This document shows positions 36,448-49,105 of a stretch of DNA of 64,000 bases, piece after piece. Source of the DNA: Carallia brachiata (taxonomy: Eukaryota > Streptophyta > Magnoliopsida > Malpighiales > Rhizophoraceae). Below the pieces are notes generated by a model. That model was not told the DNA's origin and searched no databases. It was given only the letters and a program-made list of their open reading frames with translations. Within the stretch, counting starts at the first letter, position 1, and each line of letters starts with the position of its first letter. Where the stretch lies: positions 806,001 through 870,000 of the forward strand of contig JADCRB010000075.1 of the NCBI GenBank assembly GCA_021464245.1, given 5' to 3'. Position numbers and translations under genes: made by a program.

Positions 36448-39400
36448 ATGGCGGCGGCGGGGGCGAAGACGACGACGACGACGACGACGGTGGAGAAGCT
36501 GTTCGCGCAGATATTCGAGAGGAAGAAGAGAATAATAGAGCAAGTGAAGCAGCAGACAGATCTATTCGACAATTTCCTGGCCTCCAACTGCCTCCTCGAC
36601 GGAATTCCCCCTCCTCCCTTCCTCTTCTCGCCTTCCTCTTCTTCTTCTTTCCCCTCTTTTCCTAACGGTACTCCTCTTAACTTCTCTCTCTCTCTCTCTC
36701 TCACCTTATGATGGCTTGTAGGTTTTATGTTATGTTTGCTCTGAAAGTTTGGTGCTTACTTTACTAATAATTGGAAGAAGGATCAAAGTTACTGAAAGAA
36801 AAGAAAACAAAGTTGATAAAATGTTAGTTAACGGCAAAACTATAGAGTCTATTCCTGAATCAATCTGTTTAATAACTAACAATTTGGTAAATATCGGGAG
36901 ACGGTTTTCATGATAAGAATTATTATCCTTGGAAACTCTGGATGGACGCTTTGTTGAAGCCTGATTTTGATTTTTTTTTTTTTTTACTTTTTTTTTTCCG
37001 TGATGGTCTTATAATGATTGTTATCTTATGGTAGAAAACAAGATTTACGTGATGCTTCATGTGCTTTCTAATGGTTTTTTTGTGGGGTGGGGAGGGGAGG
37101 GGAGGGGGTTTTGTGATCTCTAAATTACTGAAAACATTTTTATTTTCGGTCCCAGAGTTGAAGAAAGAGGAGCTTATATCAGGAATCTTGCTCACGCAAT
37201 CTCATCCTGCAAGTCTTTATACCAGTTGTGATTATTCTCATTTACACACGTCAATTGTTGCTGCTGATAATGGGAGTTTACCAAATGTCTCGTACATGGA
37301 AGGCCGCACTTCGGGTAAAGACAATGATGAGTTGTCTATGTTGCCGCAGATTACAACCCTTGATACTCAGTGTAACCAAATGGTGTTTCTGAGCTGATTG
37401 GAGTGTTAGGTCTCCTCAAAATTGTGCAGATGCAAGTGTATCAGATAAATGCCCGGATCATTCTCGGTCATTGGCAAAGATTCAAAGATCAAAGTCAAGG
37501 CAACGGGCTCTGGAGCTTCGTAACAGTGCAAAGGTTAGTAGATCCCGTTCGTGTAATGAACATAAAGATCGCGCTTACACTGGTAGAATTGTTGGTTCTG
37601 GAATTATTTCCTTCCAGCGTGACCTAGCTGATGAGTCAGTGTTGGCTGGACCTAATGATGCCAAGAATCGAAGTTGCATGGGGAGGAAGCAAAAATAGAC
37701 AGTTGTGCGGATAGAGATGAAGGTAGCAATGTTTTGAAGGAGAGCTATGAATTATGGGCTTTATAACCAACAAAAGGGCTCTGTAGATGAGCCCAGGAAT
37801 GTTGCTGGCACCTCTTCCAACAAGTCCCCGGAATATGGTCTTGCGAAGTCTGTTAATGGGTCACCGCAATGGTCAACCGATGTCAATGAAATATCAGAAC
37901 TGGTCAAACTTTCTAATGTTGATATCCAAGTGCTGCATCAGAGAAAACAAACATGACTAGTTGCAGGGGCAATGAAATGTCTGCCAATGTTTCTTCTAGT
38001 GGAATTAGAAGTTCTAAAATTTGTAGCCTTCAGCCCAGCATTGAGAGGCGCATTTGGACATGGGTAACTCTTCTTGTGTTGCTAAGATTGACAATAGATT
38101 TGGAGAGTCATTTGGAAAGTTATTGCAGCAACCTAATTGTGTTGGGGATTTATCAGTGGAACTGGACAAACCATCATCTATTATTGCTGCTGAAACTTAT
38201 GGAGTGGGAAAATCTGAAGTTGGGGATAACCATAGGAAGGCAGGGGATGAACAGAGCAAGGAAATGGGAAGCGAGCCGTATTCTGGAAGAGCAACAAGGT
38301 CCAGAGTCCCTAGCCAACAGGTTGATCATGTAAATGAATCTCTGAAGCTGGAAAGTGCTTATAGTAGTGGAGACAAAAATGATGTTAGCAAAGATAATCA
38401 GCAGCTTAACTATGTTGTTGTTGAGCTAGGGAAATCCCCTGGAATGTGTGATATTGCTGACAGAAGTCAAGGTGAGGGTGGTGTAGGAGTAGGTGATGCT
38501 TACAGTGGTAGAAGTAATAGATCCAGCAGTTCCAGTCAGAAATTTATCAAGGTTAACTCAGTTTCAAAGCTGAGTAATTCTTTCAACATTGAAAAAGATA
38601 CTGATCATCAACTTGCATCCTTTGGCAAATTAACACATCTACCTCAATCATCAAATTTGGATGGAGCAGAGGGATTTGGCCTTCAAGAGGTGTTTAATAC
38701 TCAAGCAAATGCCCTTTCTTGTGCTGAAAGCAGAGATGCTTTTGACACGGAAAGATTGGAGGCAGTTGCCCCGGACACTGATTCTGATAGTGCAGTTGAG
38801 GCATGTTCCATTACTTCTGCATCTAACTTATATGGTGGTAGCCTTGGTGTAGAACCTATAGTTTCAAGGCTTTCCACTGAATGTCAAATGCTTGTGGAGC
38901 CCAAACACTTTGATTTTGGCAAAATCGAACAGTGCAGTTTGAAAGAAACCTCGGGTCCTGTATTGCACAGCATACAGCAAGATGTATTGTTGGAGAGACA
39001 ACCTTCTACGTTGTTGCATTCAACAGAACTCTTGGAGAACAGTACATCTGTTTACTACCAAGAAAAGCCCAATTCATTCAAAGAGATTCAACTGTTAGGG
39101 GAAGAGGAAGATTTAAGCAATGAAGAAAAACATAGGAAACATTCTGAAGCTCATGTTGAGCACTTTGTTCCTTCAGTGGATGGAAGTACGGTTAACTCTT
39201 TGCCACAGAACTCAAATATGGTTAAATCTGAAAACCAAAATGTGGGTTCCCATTTCACAGGTTTAGGGCCTCAGGCTAAGCGGATGAAGATAGGGGTTCA
39301 ACTTACTAGTGCACTTTCTGCTTCTTCAAAATTGATAAAGCCAGTTCATACAGATCATTTGACTAGAAATATGAATGTTTGTGAAGATAATCGGAATGAT

Positions 39401-42400
39401 TTCCATAAATCCAAAGATATGCATATATGCCAGGTCGGAGATGCTGTAGAATTAAATGTTGGAGAGAGCTCAGTTCATGGTATGCATCCGAATGAGGAGC
39501 ATGGCATGATAGCGGATTCTCAGTTTTTATTGCCTATGCTGGGAGTCGAAGAGGTACCTCTTTTCCTACCATAAATTCCAAAACTTATAGTCCCTTTATA
39601 GGCATCAGGTCAAAAAATTGTCCTAGAGATAGAACTATTAATGTTTGCTGTTTTCTGACCATCTGAATGCCAAAACATAGTTTTCCAAGTTGCATACTTT
39701 ATGATGAAATCCCCAATACTATATTTGCCAGGTCAGTTGATCAAGATTTTCAAGTTTGACATCAATGGCATTATTGATTGATGAAAAATCATCCAATACT
39801 GCTGCCTGCAACAGTGATGATTGAATATTTGTGATTCACTCTTTCTCCTTCAAAATATCTATTCCCTTTCTGAAACTTGGTTTTCTCTTTTAACTTGATT
39901 AAAGGGCTGTTCTCAGTTATTAAGAACTTTATGGATTGCTTTTTTGGATGATAACAAATTAATACACCATGTCTTTGATCCCAAAAAAAGAAAAAAAAAA
40001 AACACCGTGTCTTATTGTTTGAGAAAAAATATATAAATTTCCTTTCTGAATTGTGTCTCTCAGTGATGCTTTCTTTTCGTAAATATAGCAGTAATAAGTA
40101 TAATTGGGAATTAGATGCTGGAGACGATATTTGTAGACTTCTAGTCTTCCATTCATTATGATCCTAAGGTAACAGGGAAAGAAAATTCTTCCCCAAAATA
40201 TGCAGTCTCGAAGTACTTTTGTGACTTGGTGCATGGTAGTCTGCTGCAATTTCTTTACGCCACTGATTTTTGTCTTTTATTTTAAGTGAGTAGTGCATGT
40301 TAAGTGACTGCTGGCTGAAACATATCCTCCTGTATTACTGAGGTTGTTTTCTGCTGGATTTGGACAGTATGAAGTAGAATATATGATCTCTTATTGTGTC
40401 TGACAGGCTACATTCAACTTTGAGATGAAAGACAGAAATCCAGGCAATGGTTTTATTTTAATGCATGAACAGCCAGCGGTTCCTTCGATCTCACTTTTAA
40501 CACAATTGCCAGCTGGATCTTCTCGAGGTGATTTGTTAGGGAGAACCGAAAAAGCAGATCACTCTAGCTTTGCCCCTGGTGCAAGTGGACTTCAGATTGC
40601 AGAAGAAAATATAATTTCATCACAAAGTGAAGATGAATCTGTACTTAAAGCAGCTGAACATATGAGTTGTTCTGGGAACACAGAAAGGAGATCCCATTCA
40701 AGAGAAAATGACAGCTTGTCATATTGCTCAGTTGGTCCTTCACACAGCCTGTCCATGCAATTGACTGGCACTAATCAAAATGTGCCTGAGTTTGAAGGGT
40801 TTGTCATGGAATCAGATGACGAACAGCCATTTGGCGGTAGACAGAGAATTGAAATAGACAAATTGGAACTTCCAAGTACAGCATTAGAACGTGCAAGTGT
40901 TTTGGAGCAGCTTTGCAAATCTGCTTGCTTGCATACACCAATGTCCCAATTTTCACACACATTTGAACTGCACAAGTCACTAAATATGTATCAGTCTATG
41001 CCAAATGGGATTTTAGAGGGCATGAAGCTGAAAAGTGCTCTTGGTAAGAATGATGACACTGTTAAGCATCCTGAGTTCAGTTCTAATTGCTTTAACGAGA
41101 ACCCTTGGCTGTGTTTTGCGAAGAGATCCCTTCTGACTGCTTAACATTTTATAATGACCAGACTTTATGGGATATCAAGAAACCTTATGTGTCCCCGGTT
41201 GGAAAGCTTTGGGATGGGACCGCTTCAAAATCTGGCAGTTCAGAGAAGCGAGTTAGCTCAATTCCAGAGCTTCCATGCATCAGTGAAGAAAATGAAAACA
41301 TAGATGAGTTAGTGAGTACGTTTCCTGATGGAAATGGTTTAGAATTTATGCTGGTTCTGTCAAAAGAGAACCACTTGCTGACATAACAACAAATTTTAAT
41401 CTTCTGACATCAATAAGTGAAGCTGAAAAACATGGTGATAGAAGTAGTCTTGCCTCTGTGAACACGGAATTCAGTTTCACTAGCACTTGTAACAGGACCA
41501 TGCTGAAGGTTGGAAATAAGAAGGGCAATAAGAAAGGATATTCCAGTAATGCAAAGGAGAAGCTGGGCATGTCAGCAGGAGTAAACGGCGGTAAAAGAGC
41601 CAATGGCTCACTCCGTGATAGATTCAGTAAGCCATCTGGAAAAATGGGTTTGAGAAAAGATGGCCCAAGTCTCTCAGAGAGAGAGTCTAAACCTAACAAT
41701 GTTGTGTCAAATATAACTTCCTTTGTCCCGCTTGTTCAACAGAAGCAAGCAGCCGAACTAATTGCAGGCAAGTTCTGAACTATCTCTCTCTCTCTCTCTC
41801 TCTCTCTTTTAAATATTTATCCATGCATAACTTCTCTCTTTGCTTGTCAAGAGTTTCTCGTCTCAGATTGGATTTTATTGAACTTTGGCAATGCCAATAC
41901 TTAAAGTTAATGTGATTATCACAAAATTTGTACTCTGTTATTGATTGTGTAATTATATTGATTGAGTGCAATATGGCATTCTATGTAGGATTGCTATCAT
42001 TTAAGAATCTTGGTTTTCAGTTGAGGAGCTCTATTCAGCTGTATTTGCCAGTTCATTTTGCTTTCATGCCCCTTTTTTTTGCCTTTTTTTAATTGGTTTC
42101 TTGGTGTAAGTCAAAAATGTTTTGCTCGTTGAGCTAGAATGGGCTACTTGAAGTATTGTTGATCAGCTTAATCTGGAATCTGGACTTGTTTGTTCAGAGA
42201 AGTTTTTGATTATTTGAAATATTACTATGCAGTTTTGATCTTGAAGATGCAGGGGGAAAGCTATTGATTCTGTGGTCTTTTATGTCAGATTTCTTGGAAT
42301 GAAAAGCATCTTGAAAGAACTTGGATGCAAGATGATGGTTTTAATTGTGCAGGCAGTTGTTTCTTACTCAAAGTTTTTTTGCATGCTCTTTTTTAGGGAA

Positions 42401-44033
42401 AAGGGATGTAAAAGTGAAGGCCCTTGAGGCCGCTGAGGCTGCAAAACGTCTTGCTGAAAAGAAAGAGAATGAACGCAAGCTAAGGAAGGAAGCTTTGAAA
42501 CTTGAGCGAGCAAGGTGGAGGAGCAAAACTTGAGACAGGTGGAGCTGGAGAAGGAAAGGAAAGAAGAAGAGCAGAAGAAAAAACAAGTCGAAATGGAGGC
42601 AAAGAAAAGACAGAGGGAAGAACAAGAAAAAAAGGAGAAGGAAGTAAAAAGAAAGCGTCTTGAGGAAGGAAGGAGGCAGCAGCTAGAACACAGGGGGAAG
42701 TTGCGCGCTGAGAAAGAAGAGAAAGATAAATGCCAAGATGCTGTATGTCTCTGATGTTGTCATGCATTTACCATCCCTTGATACGTCTTGTTTCTGGATA
42801 CTAATAATTAAATGGATGTTCATTTTAGGATGGAAAGGCATGTGGAAAAAATTTACCAAAGGACAAATCAAGGAAGCATGAGAAGAAGGAAAACACGAAG
42901 GGAGATGATAATCTTCAAAAAGGTTCTGTCATTGAACCTTGGACTGTTGGGGTATCAACGATTGACACCCAAAAGGCAAGCATTGTCCCTGAAGACCAAG
43001 CCCTTGAAGTAGTGAATGATTCTTGTGGATATATCAAGGTAGAAGTTTGGCACCGTCATTATTAGGATTTTCATCTTGATCCACAATATTCTTCAGTTTC
43101 ACTAGTCAAAACTTGAAGTTGCATATAGGGTTTGAATAGCATGCCGAAACAGATCAGGATTTGAATATATCTAGCTTTCTGTTTGTAGTTAATAATCTGG
43201 GCACTTGGTCTTCATGCTTCTGTTTCTGATGATCCTAGACCTTTAGACTTCAGATCCTTTGGAACTAGCACTGCCTAAAATATAACTCTGTAGGTGGGAG
43301 AAAAAAAATTATTGCAGATTGAATGCTGCCATGACTGAAGTTTGTGTGACAATTGTTTGCCGTAACAAAAATTTATTGTCCACCTTCTGCAAAAGATTCT
43401 TCATTGATCTTTTTGCCCCCTGCACTTCTTTTTATCTCCACTGAACTCAGCCTTTGTAAATAGAACTCATCTTCAATATTTCCTGTAATGTTATATATAG
43501 ACGGTGGGCCATTTCAAAGCAATTCAGAGTGACAGCCATATTTCTCATCCAAGTCTGGAACAATCATATGAGATTTCTCCATATAAAGGTTCCGATGATG
43601 AAGATGAAGATGAAGACGAGGATGAAGATATACCAACTACTAAATTTACTCCTTCATGGGCCAGGTATGGACCTCTGGTTGCATCTCCAATAGAGCATTC
43701 TGCATGTATGCGTCGCATTGTTTTACAGCCTTCCATGGCATTTCTTGGTTAATGCCTTTTGATCTTTTGCCTTATGCATGTGGAATTTTGTTTACACTTA
43801 TTAAATTATTCCCGAATATCTCCTTGCAGTAAAAGTCAACTGGCCCAGATCATTTCTTTCCAGCAAGAAATAGACCCAGAATCAATTTTTCCCCCAGAGA
43901 GCTTTTGTAGCATTGCAGAAGGTATAATCGTTGCACACTTTCAGTATAGTAGCAGAAAAGCTAAAATTTGCGTATATTTTTTGTAGTTTTATTGCCGAGA
44001 AAGCTTCAACAAAAACAACAGGCAAAACAATAA
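36448..44033 (+). CDS. INCENP-like inner centromere protein (WYRD type), with several frame breaks
   Basis: Exon 1 (36448-36667) encodes TVEKLFAQIFERKKRIIEQV and QQTDLFDNFLASNCLL, the conserved N-terminus of plant INCENP/WYRD. Further exons: about 37156-39553, 40407-41767, 42397-42742, 42829-43038, 43501-43664, 43830-43921 and 43987-44033. The middle holds the motif SKSRQRALELRNSAK and a Lys/Glu-rich coiled coil (ALEAAEAAKRLAEKKENERK). The C-terminus has an acidic run, then TPSWASKSQLAQIISFQQ, the IN-box that binds Aurora kinase. INCENP anchors the chromosomal passenger complex at centromeres. An intact protein would be about 1600 aa. The frame breaks near 37385 (or a 79-nt intron), 37690, 37745, 37920, 38045, 41120, 41345 and 42515; most are single-base losses. 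The exon before 42397 uses a GC donor. Either assembly errors or recent decay is possible. Confidence 0.85.
41768..42396 (+). other. Probable GC-AG intron in the INCENP-like gene
   Basis: The exon ends ATTGCAG and is followed by GCAAGT, the consensus of the minor GC donor class. The acceptor is TTTTTTAG at 42396. Splicing joins GCA-G to GG-AAA and restores AGKRDVKVKALEAAE, which continues the coiled-coil region. No GT donor nearby gives a better join. A CT microsatellite lies just inside the intron at about 41783-41807. Confidence 0.7.
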
Positions 44034-47000
44034 CGATTGGAAAACCAACTTGCACTCCCTAGGCTGTTCAGAATCAGAAGCTTTTTGGGCGCCTTCTGTT
44101 TGGTAAGTGTTTTCTTTTGTTTTGTTCAAATGACAGGCGGGAAATGTTCTAATTTTTCACTTCACACGAAAGAGTATATCACTATGAACCTGGAAAGCTA
44201 AATCTAACTGATTTTGTTTAACATCTTTCCTTTAGATTATCCTGACCGACCGCAAATAATTGGTTTGTGTCCTTTGTGGCAGATTCCTGAAACCATAGTT
44301 TCTGTGGAGTTAAGGGGATGGTCCTTTTTGACACACACCGCCAAGTCTGTAGATCCAGTGATGTACATACACTTATCTAGGCCAGATCTTACATTGTCTT
44401 GATTCATGGCTGATAACTGGCAGGCAAAAGCCAACTTTAAGTTTGCCAATATTTGTAGCTACCAGACATTAAATTTTTTTATTTTTTTGTTCGGCTACCC
44501 ATCCATGCTGAGTTGGGGTCTCTTTATCCCAAAAGTGTAGCTAATCAGACATTATTTTCATGTAATTTGCTTCATGTAATCCGGTTAATTGGACAACCAA
44601 CACAGTAGAATATCAGATAATCCAACAGCATCTATAACTCTGCAGATAATGATTCAGTTTTGAAAAGATCAAAATGCAGGAATCTTTGTTAGCAAAGAAT
44701 TTTTTCTTGTTTTCATTTGTACATGTAGGGATCAGTATAATGACGTACAAAAGGAGGAAGAAAGGCAAAAAGTAAAAGAAAATAAAGCTAGAGAATCTCT
44801 TGTTTTCTTGGGTTGCCAAGCTCCATTTGATTCCTTGTATGGTCTTATAACTTTGTTTTTATAATCATGGGTAGCTTATTGTTGTTGCACTTGGATTAAT
44901 AATTGCTACAGTGGGAACATTATCTTCATTCTTCTAACGGCTATATCTGACGTGCACTGCCAAATTTGAATAAGATTAGGGGAATCTGCCTGGACCCACA
45001 AGGAATCACATCACATGTTTGCCCACCCATGGCCAACCCTTTTTCACCGTCGAATCCTCCTCCAAAGTTTTGCATTGTGGGTCCGGCTTGCCTCTTGTCT
45101 TTGAACCGTTCTCCATCCCATCAACCGCACAACCAAAAAAAAAAAAGAGGCAACTATTATTAATTCGTTATAGCTTGATTTAATATACATACACTGATAT
45201 CTAAATTAGATACATATGATGTATATTTTTTTTGATGAATTTAATTATTTTTAAAATTATGTTTATTATTTTTATAATAAAAAATAACGTATTAATTTTT
45301 TATATCATATTTTATTAATTTTATTATAAAAATAAATAAATTTATCATAAGATAAATATTAAGTACGGCTATCAAATTGTAGTGTAGATGTTAAATTTTT
45401 TGAATTCATTATTGCCCGTTGTAGGCTTAGAAATTTAGTGCCATACCTTTAAAGACTTTTTTTTAGAAGCCATACTATGGACTTTTTTTTTTTTTTTTTT
45501 TAGCAAAAGCCATACTATAGACTTTAAAAGGCCATGCTTTTATGAGTAACAAAGTAATTTATTTAAAGAGTTTATTTATTTATTTATTAATTTTTTAAAA
45601 TTTAAAATTTTAATAATTTATATTTTTTGTTGTATTTTAATTTCATTAAAAAATATCATTAAATATTTCTTTTATTAAAAAATCTACACCACATCTTCAT
45701 CCACCTCCTTTTCTGAACGCTCCTCCAGGTTTGTCGCGGCGGCACATTAATTAGAAAGGAAAAAAGTTTATCACCAAATGATTTTTGTCTATTGTTTTTA
45801 TACGAAATTTCTTTTGTATAATTAGGAACGTATTTTGTGCAACTAAATTGATAAAAAGTAATTCAAAAAATATTATTATTTTTTCGTTACAAATTTTTTT
45901 TATGTGGTTACACAAGAAAAATACATGTAGACGTAATAAAAAAAAATTATTTGGTCATGTAATGATCCCTATAAAATGGGATCGTAAAAGTAAAACTTGG
46001 TGAATTTCAGTGCCAACAAAGGTTGCATTAAGTTAAAGGCTCTCGTTCTTGACAAACAACCATTGCCCGTTGCAACATCATACCTTTGTTTTTTTTTTTT
46101 TTGGCTTACAAGCATCATACTTTTTTTAGTTCACCTTTTTTTGCGTTCTACTCTTTTTTTGTTTGCCTTAGGTTTTACATGAGATAAATTAGTACGTGAT
46201 AGATGAAGTTCAACAAATTCACTTGGGAAATCCTGTTAAAATATGGAAACAAAACAACCAGTCGTGCCACACTAAGGTGGTATCTTATCAGCACATGGCT
46301 GAGAGAGAGAGAGAGAGAGAGAGAGCTGACACACCACAGGATGTGCCCATCCAATTATTTTCAATAATGAATCACAAGAGTCTTTAAAAACGGCCATCTT
46401 GTTTGAAATACCCAACGCTCATCAATCTGCACCATAATAATGTAATGTAGGTGAGACTTACATACATGCATGCCCAGGTATTTCTCATCCATTACGAACT
46501 TAATTATATAAATACGCTTAATTAAACACGTAAAAGACACGTAATTAATTTAATGATATTTAATAATTTATATATTTTTTATTTTTTAAAATTTAATATA
46601 TTTTTACAATATAAATTATTATGTATCTACTGCATTCTTACGTCTACTTTCCTATAAGGTATTTTCGTTCTCATCATCTGATTCTCTTTTTTTGTTTTTT
46701 TGCATGTTATCATCTGATTCTCAAATATGTTTGACCTACTCAATCCAGGAAATCAATCAAGACCCTATAAAAAACGATGTCGATTTTATACTGCTGGATG
46801 ATAAATAACCGTTACAAGATGGTCAAGGTCAAGCCCTCCATTATCATCACCACCATTCACCCACGTCCATCTCTTCCATTTCAATTGTTTATACCCCATT
46901 TTCCCACCCAAAATAAACCCCCACCCCACCCCACTAAACCATCTCTCTCTCTCTCTCTCTCTCTCTAGGAGTGAGTGAGAGTCCAACATTCCAATCCAAG

Positions 47001-47119
47001 AAACCCAATTTTCTCTATCCAAACAAAAAAAACCAATTTCCAATCTTTATCATCTTTTATTAAGAGAAAGAAAGAAGCAAACCCATCCATTATTTCACCA
47101 GCCAAGAAATTCAACAATT
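44034..47119. other. Intergenic region between the INCENP-like and receptor-kinase genes
   Basis: Begins with the INCENP-like 3' untranslated region. The rest is AT-rich, with a GA microsatellite at about 46301-46325. The final 250 bases are C/T-rich leader for the receptor kinase, including a CT microsatellite at about 46942-46967. No exon was found. Confidence 0.5.
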
Positions 47120-49105
47120 ATGCCACCAAGAAAGCTTCTTGATTTCGCCTTTCTCCTCCTCCTCTTCAATTTCACAAACCCTTTTCTTGCACTAGCCTAT
47201 AATGACGTGAGCTTCGACTTCTCCTCTTTAAATCTCCGGAATCTTACTCTCCTCGGCGACTCTTATCTCCGGAACGGCGTCGTCGGCCTCACCAGGGACG
47301 TCACCGTCCCTTCCTCCAGCTCCGGCACCGTCATCTACGACGACCCAGTTCCTTTCTTTGACCCGGATTCCAATATCACGGCTTCTTTCACTACAAGATT
47401 CAGTTTTTCTATCAGTAATGTCAATCCGGGCTCTTTTGGGGATGGTTTAGCATTTTTTCTTTCACAAGATAATGAGACTCTCGGTAGTTCTGGTGGGTAT
47501 TTGGGGCTCGTTAATTCTTCTCAATTGACCAAAAACAGGTTTGTGGCTGTTGAGTTTGATACCAGGCTTGATGCTCATTTTGGAGATCCGAATAGCCACC
47601 ATGTGGGCTTGGATATTGATAGTCTTAATTCAATCAAGACTGCAGATCCAAGCTTGGAAGGCATTGATTTGAAGAGCGGGAATTCGATCGCCGCTTGGAT
47701 TGATTACAAGCATGATTTGAGGGTTTTGAAGGTTTTTATGAGTTATTCTGATGTGAAGCCTGAAAAGCCACTATTAGCTGTTGATATTGATTTGTCTGCG
47801 TATCTCAAAGAGTGGATGTATGTGGGTTTTGCCGGTTCTACAGAAGGGACTACTGAGCTTCACTTGATTAAGAATTGGAGCTTTGAGACTTTTGGGTTCG
47901 TTCCTGTGAGGCCGAAAGCGCGGCCTCACAATGTGTCTGATAGTTCAGTAACAGTGACAGCACCGGCTATTCCGGTATCGAATTCCAGGAATAAGTATCG
48001 GATGAGGCTTGGTTTGGGTCTTGGGATTGCCGGCCCGGCTTTCTTTTGTGCGTTCCTTGTGGTTTTTGGTTATATTTCTGTCAAGAAATGGCAGAGTACC
48101 AAAGAGGTGAAGAGCTTCAAAGCAGAGCTGATGGCAGGGCCGAGGGAATTCACATACAAAGAGCTGAGCTTGGCCACCAGGGGTTTCCATTCAAGCAGAA
48201 TAATTGGCAAGGGCGCGTTTGGGAATGTTTATAAAGCCTTGTTTCTCTCTTCAGGAACCATAGCTGCAGTGAAAAGGTCAAAGCATTCTCATGAAGGTAA
48301 AACTGAGTTCCTTGCTGAATTGTCAATTATAGCTTGTTTGAGGCACAAGAATCTGGTTCAGTTACAAGGTTGGTGTGTTGAGAAGGGTGAATTGTTGCTA
48401 GTTTATGAGTTCATGCCTTATGGTAGCCTTGACAAGTTGCTCTACCAAGAATCTGCACACACCACATCTTTAACTTGGTCTCATAGGAAAAATATATTGC
48501 AATCGGTTTGGCCTCCGCTCTCACTGCATCAGGAATGTGAGCAGCAAGTGATCCACAGGGATGTAAAGACCAGTAACATAATGCTGGATGCTAACTTCAA
48601 TGCTAGGCTTGGTGATTTTGGACTGGCAAGGCTGATGGATCATGATAAGAGTCCTCTTACTACACTTACCGCAGGAACCATGGGTTACTTAGCTCCTGAA
48701 TATCTCCATATTGGGAAAGCAACTGAGAAAACTGATGTTTTCAGTTATGGTGTGGTGGTACTTGAGGTGGCTTGCGGTCGGAGGCCGATTGAGAGGGAAC
48801 CACACAATCAGAGAATGGTGAATTTGGTGGACTGGGTGTGGGAATTGTATGGTGAAGGGAAGATTATTGAAGCTGCTGATAAAAGGCTACATGGGGAGTT
48901 TGAGGAGGCAGAGATGAAGAGGCTGTTGCTTGTGGGGCTGAGTTGTGCTAACCCAGATAGCACAGAGAGGCCTACAATGAGAAGGGTGTTCCAAATTCTT
49001 AATGGTGAAGCTCAGCCCATGGCAGTGCCAAAGAAGAAACCAAGTCTCACTTTCTCTTGTGGCCTGTCTCTCAACCTTGAGGACATTGTTTCTGAGAGTG
49101 AATAG
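47120..49105 (+). CDS. L-type lectin receptor-like kinase, LecRK-VIII type
   Basis: Intronless, 661 aa, as usual for L-type LecRKs. A signal peptide covers about residues 1-26. The legume-lectin domain spans about 27-265 (VSFDFSSLNLRNLTLLGDSY, FGDGLAFFLSQ, VAVEFDT). A transmembrane helix lies near 292-318. The kinase has the Gly loop GKGAFGNVYKA, catalytic Lys in AAVKRSKHS, HRDVKTSNIMLD, GDFGLARLMD and GTMGYLAPEY, so it is an RD kinase. The C-terminal motif ANPDSTERPTMRRVFQIL and the ending SLTFSCGLSLNLEDIVSESE fit clade VIII. It is a plasma-membrane kinase that may sense cell-wall or extracellular signals. Oddity: at about 48490-48530, just before HQECEQQVIHRD, the frame gives ILQSVWPPLS where the next frame gives the family-like IAIGLASAL, so two compensating indels have scrambled about ten residues. 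Confidence 0.93.
   Translation: MPPRKLLDFAFLLLLFNFTNPFLALAYNDVSFDFSSLNLRNLTLLGDSYLRNGVVGLTRDVTVPSSSSGTVIYDDPVPFFDPDSNITASFTTRFSFSISNVNPGSFGDGLAFFLSQDNETLGSSGGYLGLVNSSQLTKNRFVAVEFDTRLDAHFGDPNSHHVGLDIDSLNSIKTADPSLEGIDLKSGNSIAAWIDYKHDLRVLKVFMSYSDVKPEKPLLAVDIDLSAYLKEWMYVGFAGSTEGTTELHLIKNWSFETFGFVPVRPKARPHNVSDSSVTVTAPAIPVSNSRNKYRMRLGLGLGIAGPAFFCAFLVVFGYISVKKWQSTKEVKSFKAELMAGPREFTYKELSLATRGFHSSRIIGKGAFGNVYKALFLSSGTIAAVKRSKHSHEGKTEFLAELSIIACLRHKNLVQLQGWCVEKGELLLVYEFMPYGSLDKLLYQESAHTTSLTWSHRKNILQSVWPPLSLHQECEQQVIHRDVKTSNIMLDANFNARLGDFGLARLMDHDKSPLTTLTAGTMGYLAPEYLHIGKATEKTDVFSYGVVVLEVACGRRPIEREPHNQRMVNLVDWVWELYGEGKIIEAADKRLHGEFEEAEMKRLLLVGLSCANPDSTERPTMRRVFQILNGEAQPMAVPKKKPSLTFSCGLSLNLEDIVSESE

Noticed and set aside
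36438..36704. Minus-strand frame with Glu/Arg-rich start at the INCENP-like exon 1
   Set aside because: It translates the complement of a CT microsatellite and the sense exon; not a gene.
42368..42767. Minus-strand Phe/Leu-rich frames opposite the coiled-coil exon
   Set aside because: Complement of a Lys/Glu-rich coding exon, which always gives Phe/Leu-rich antisense frames.
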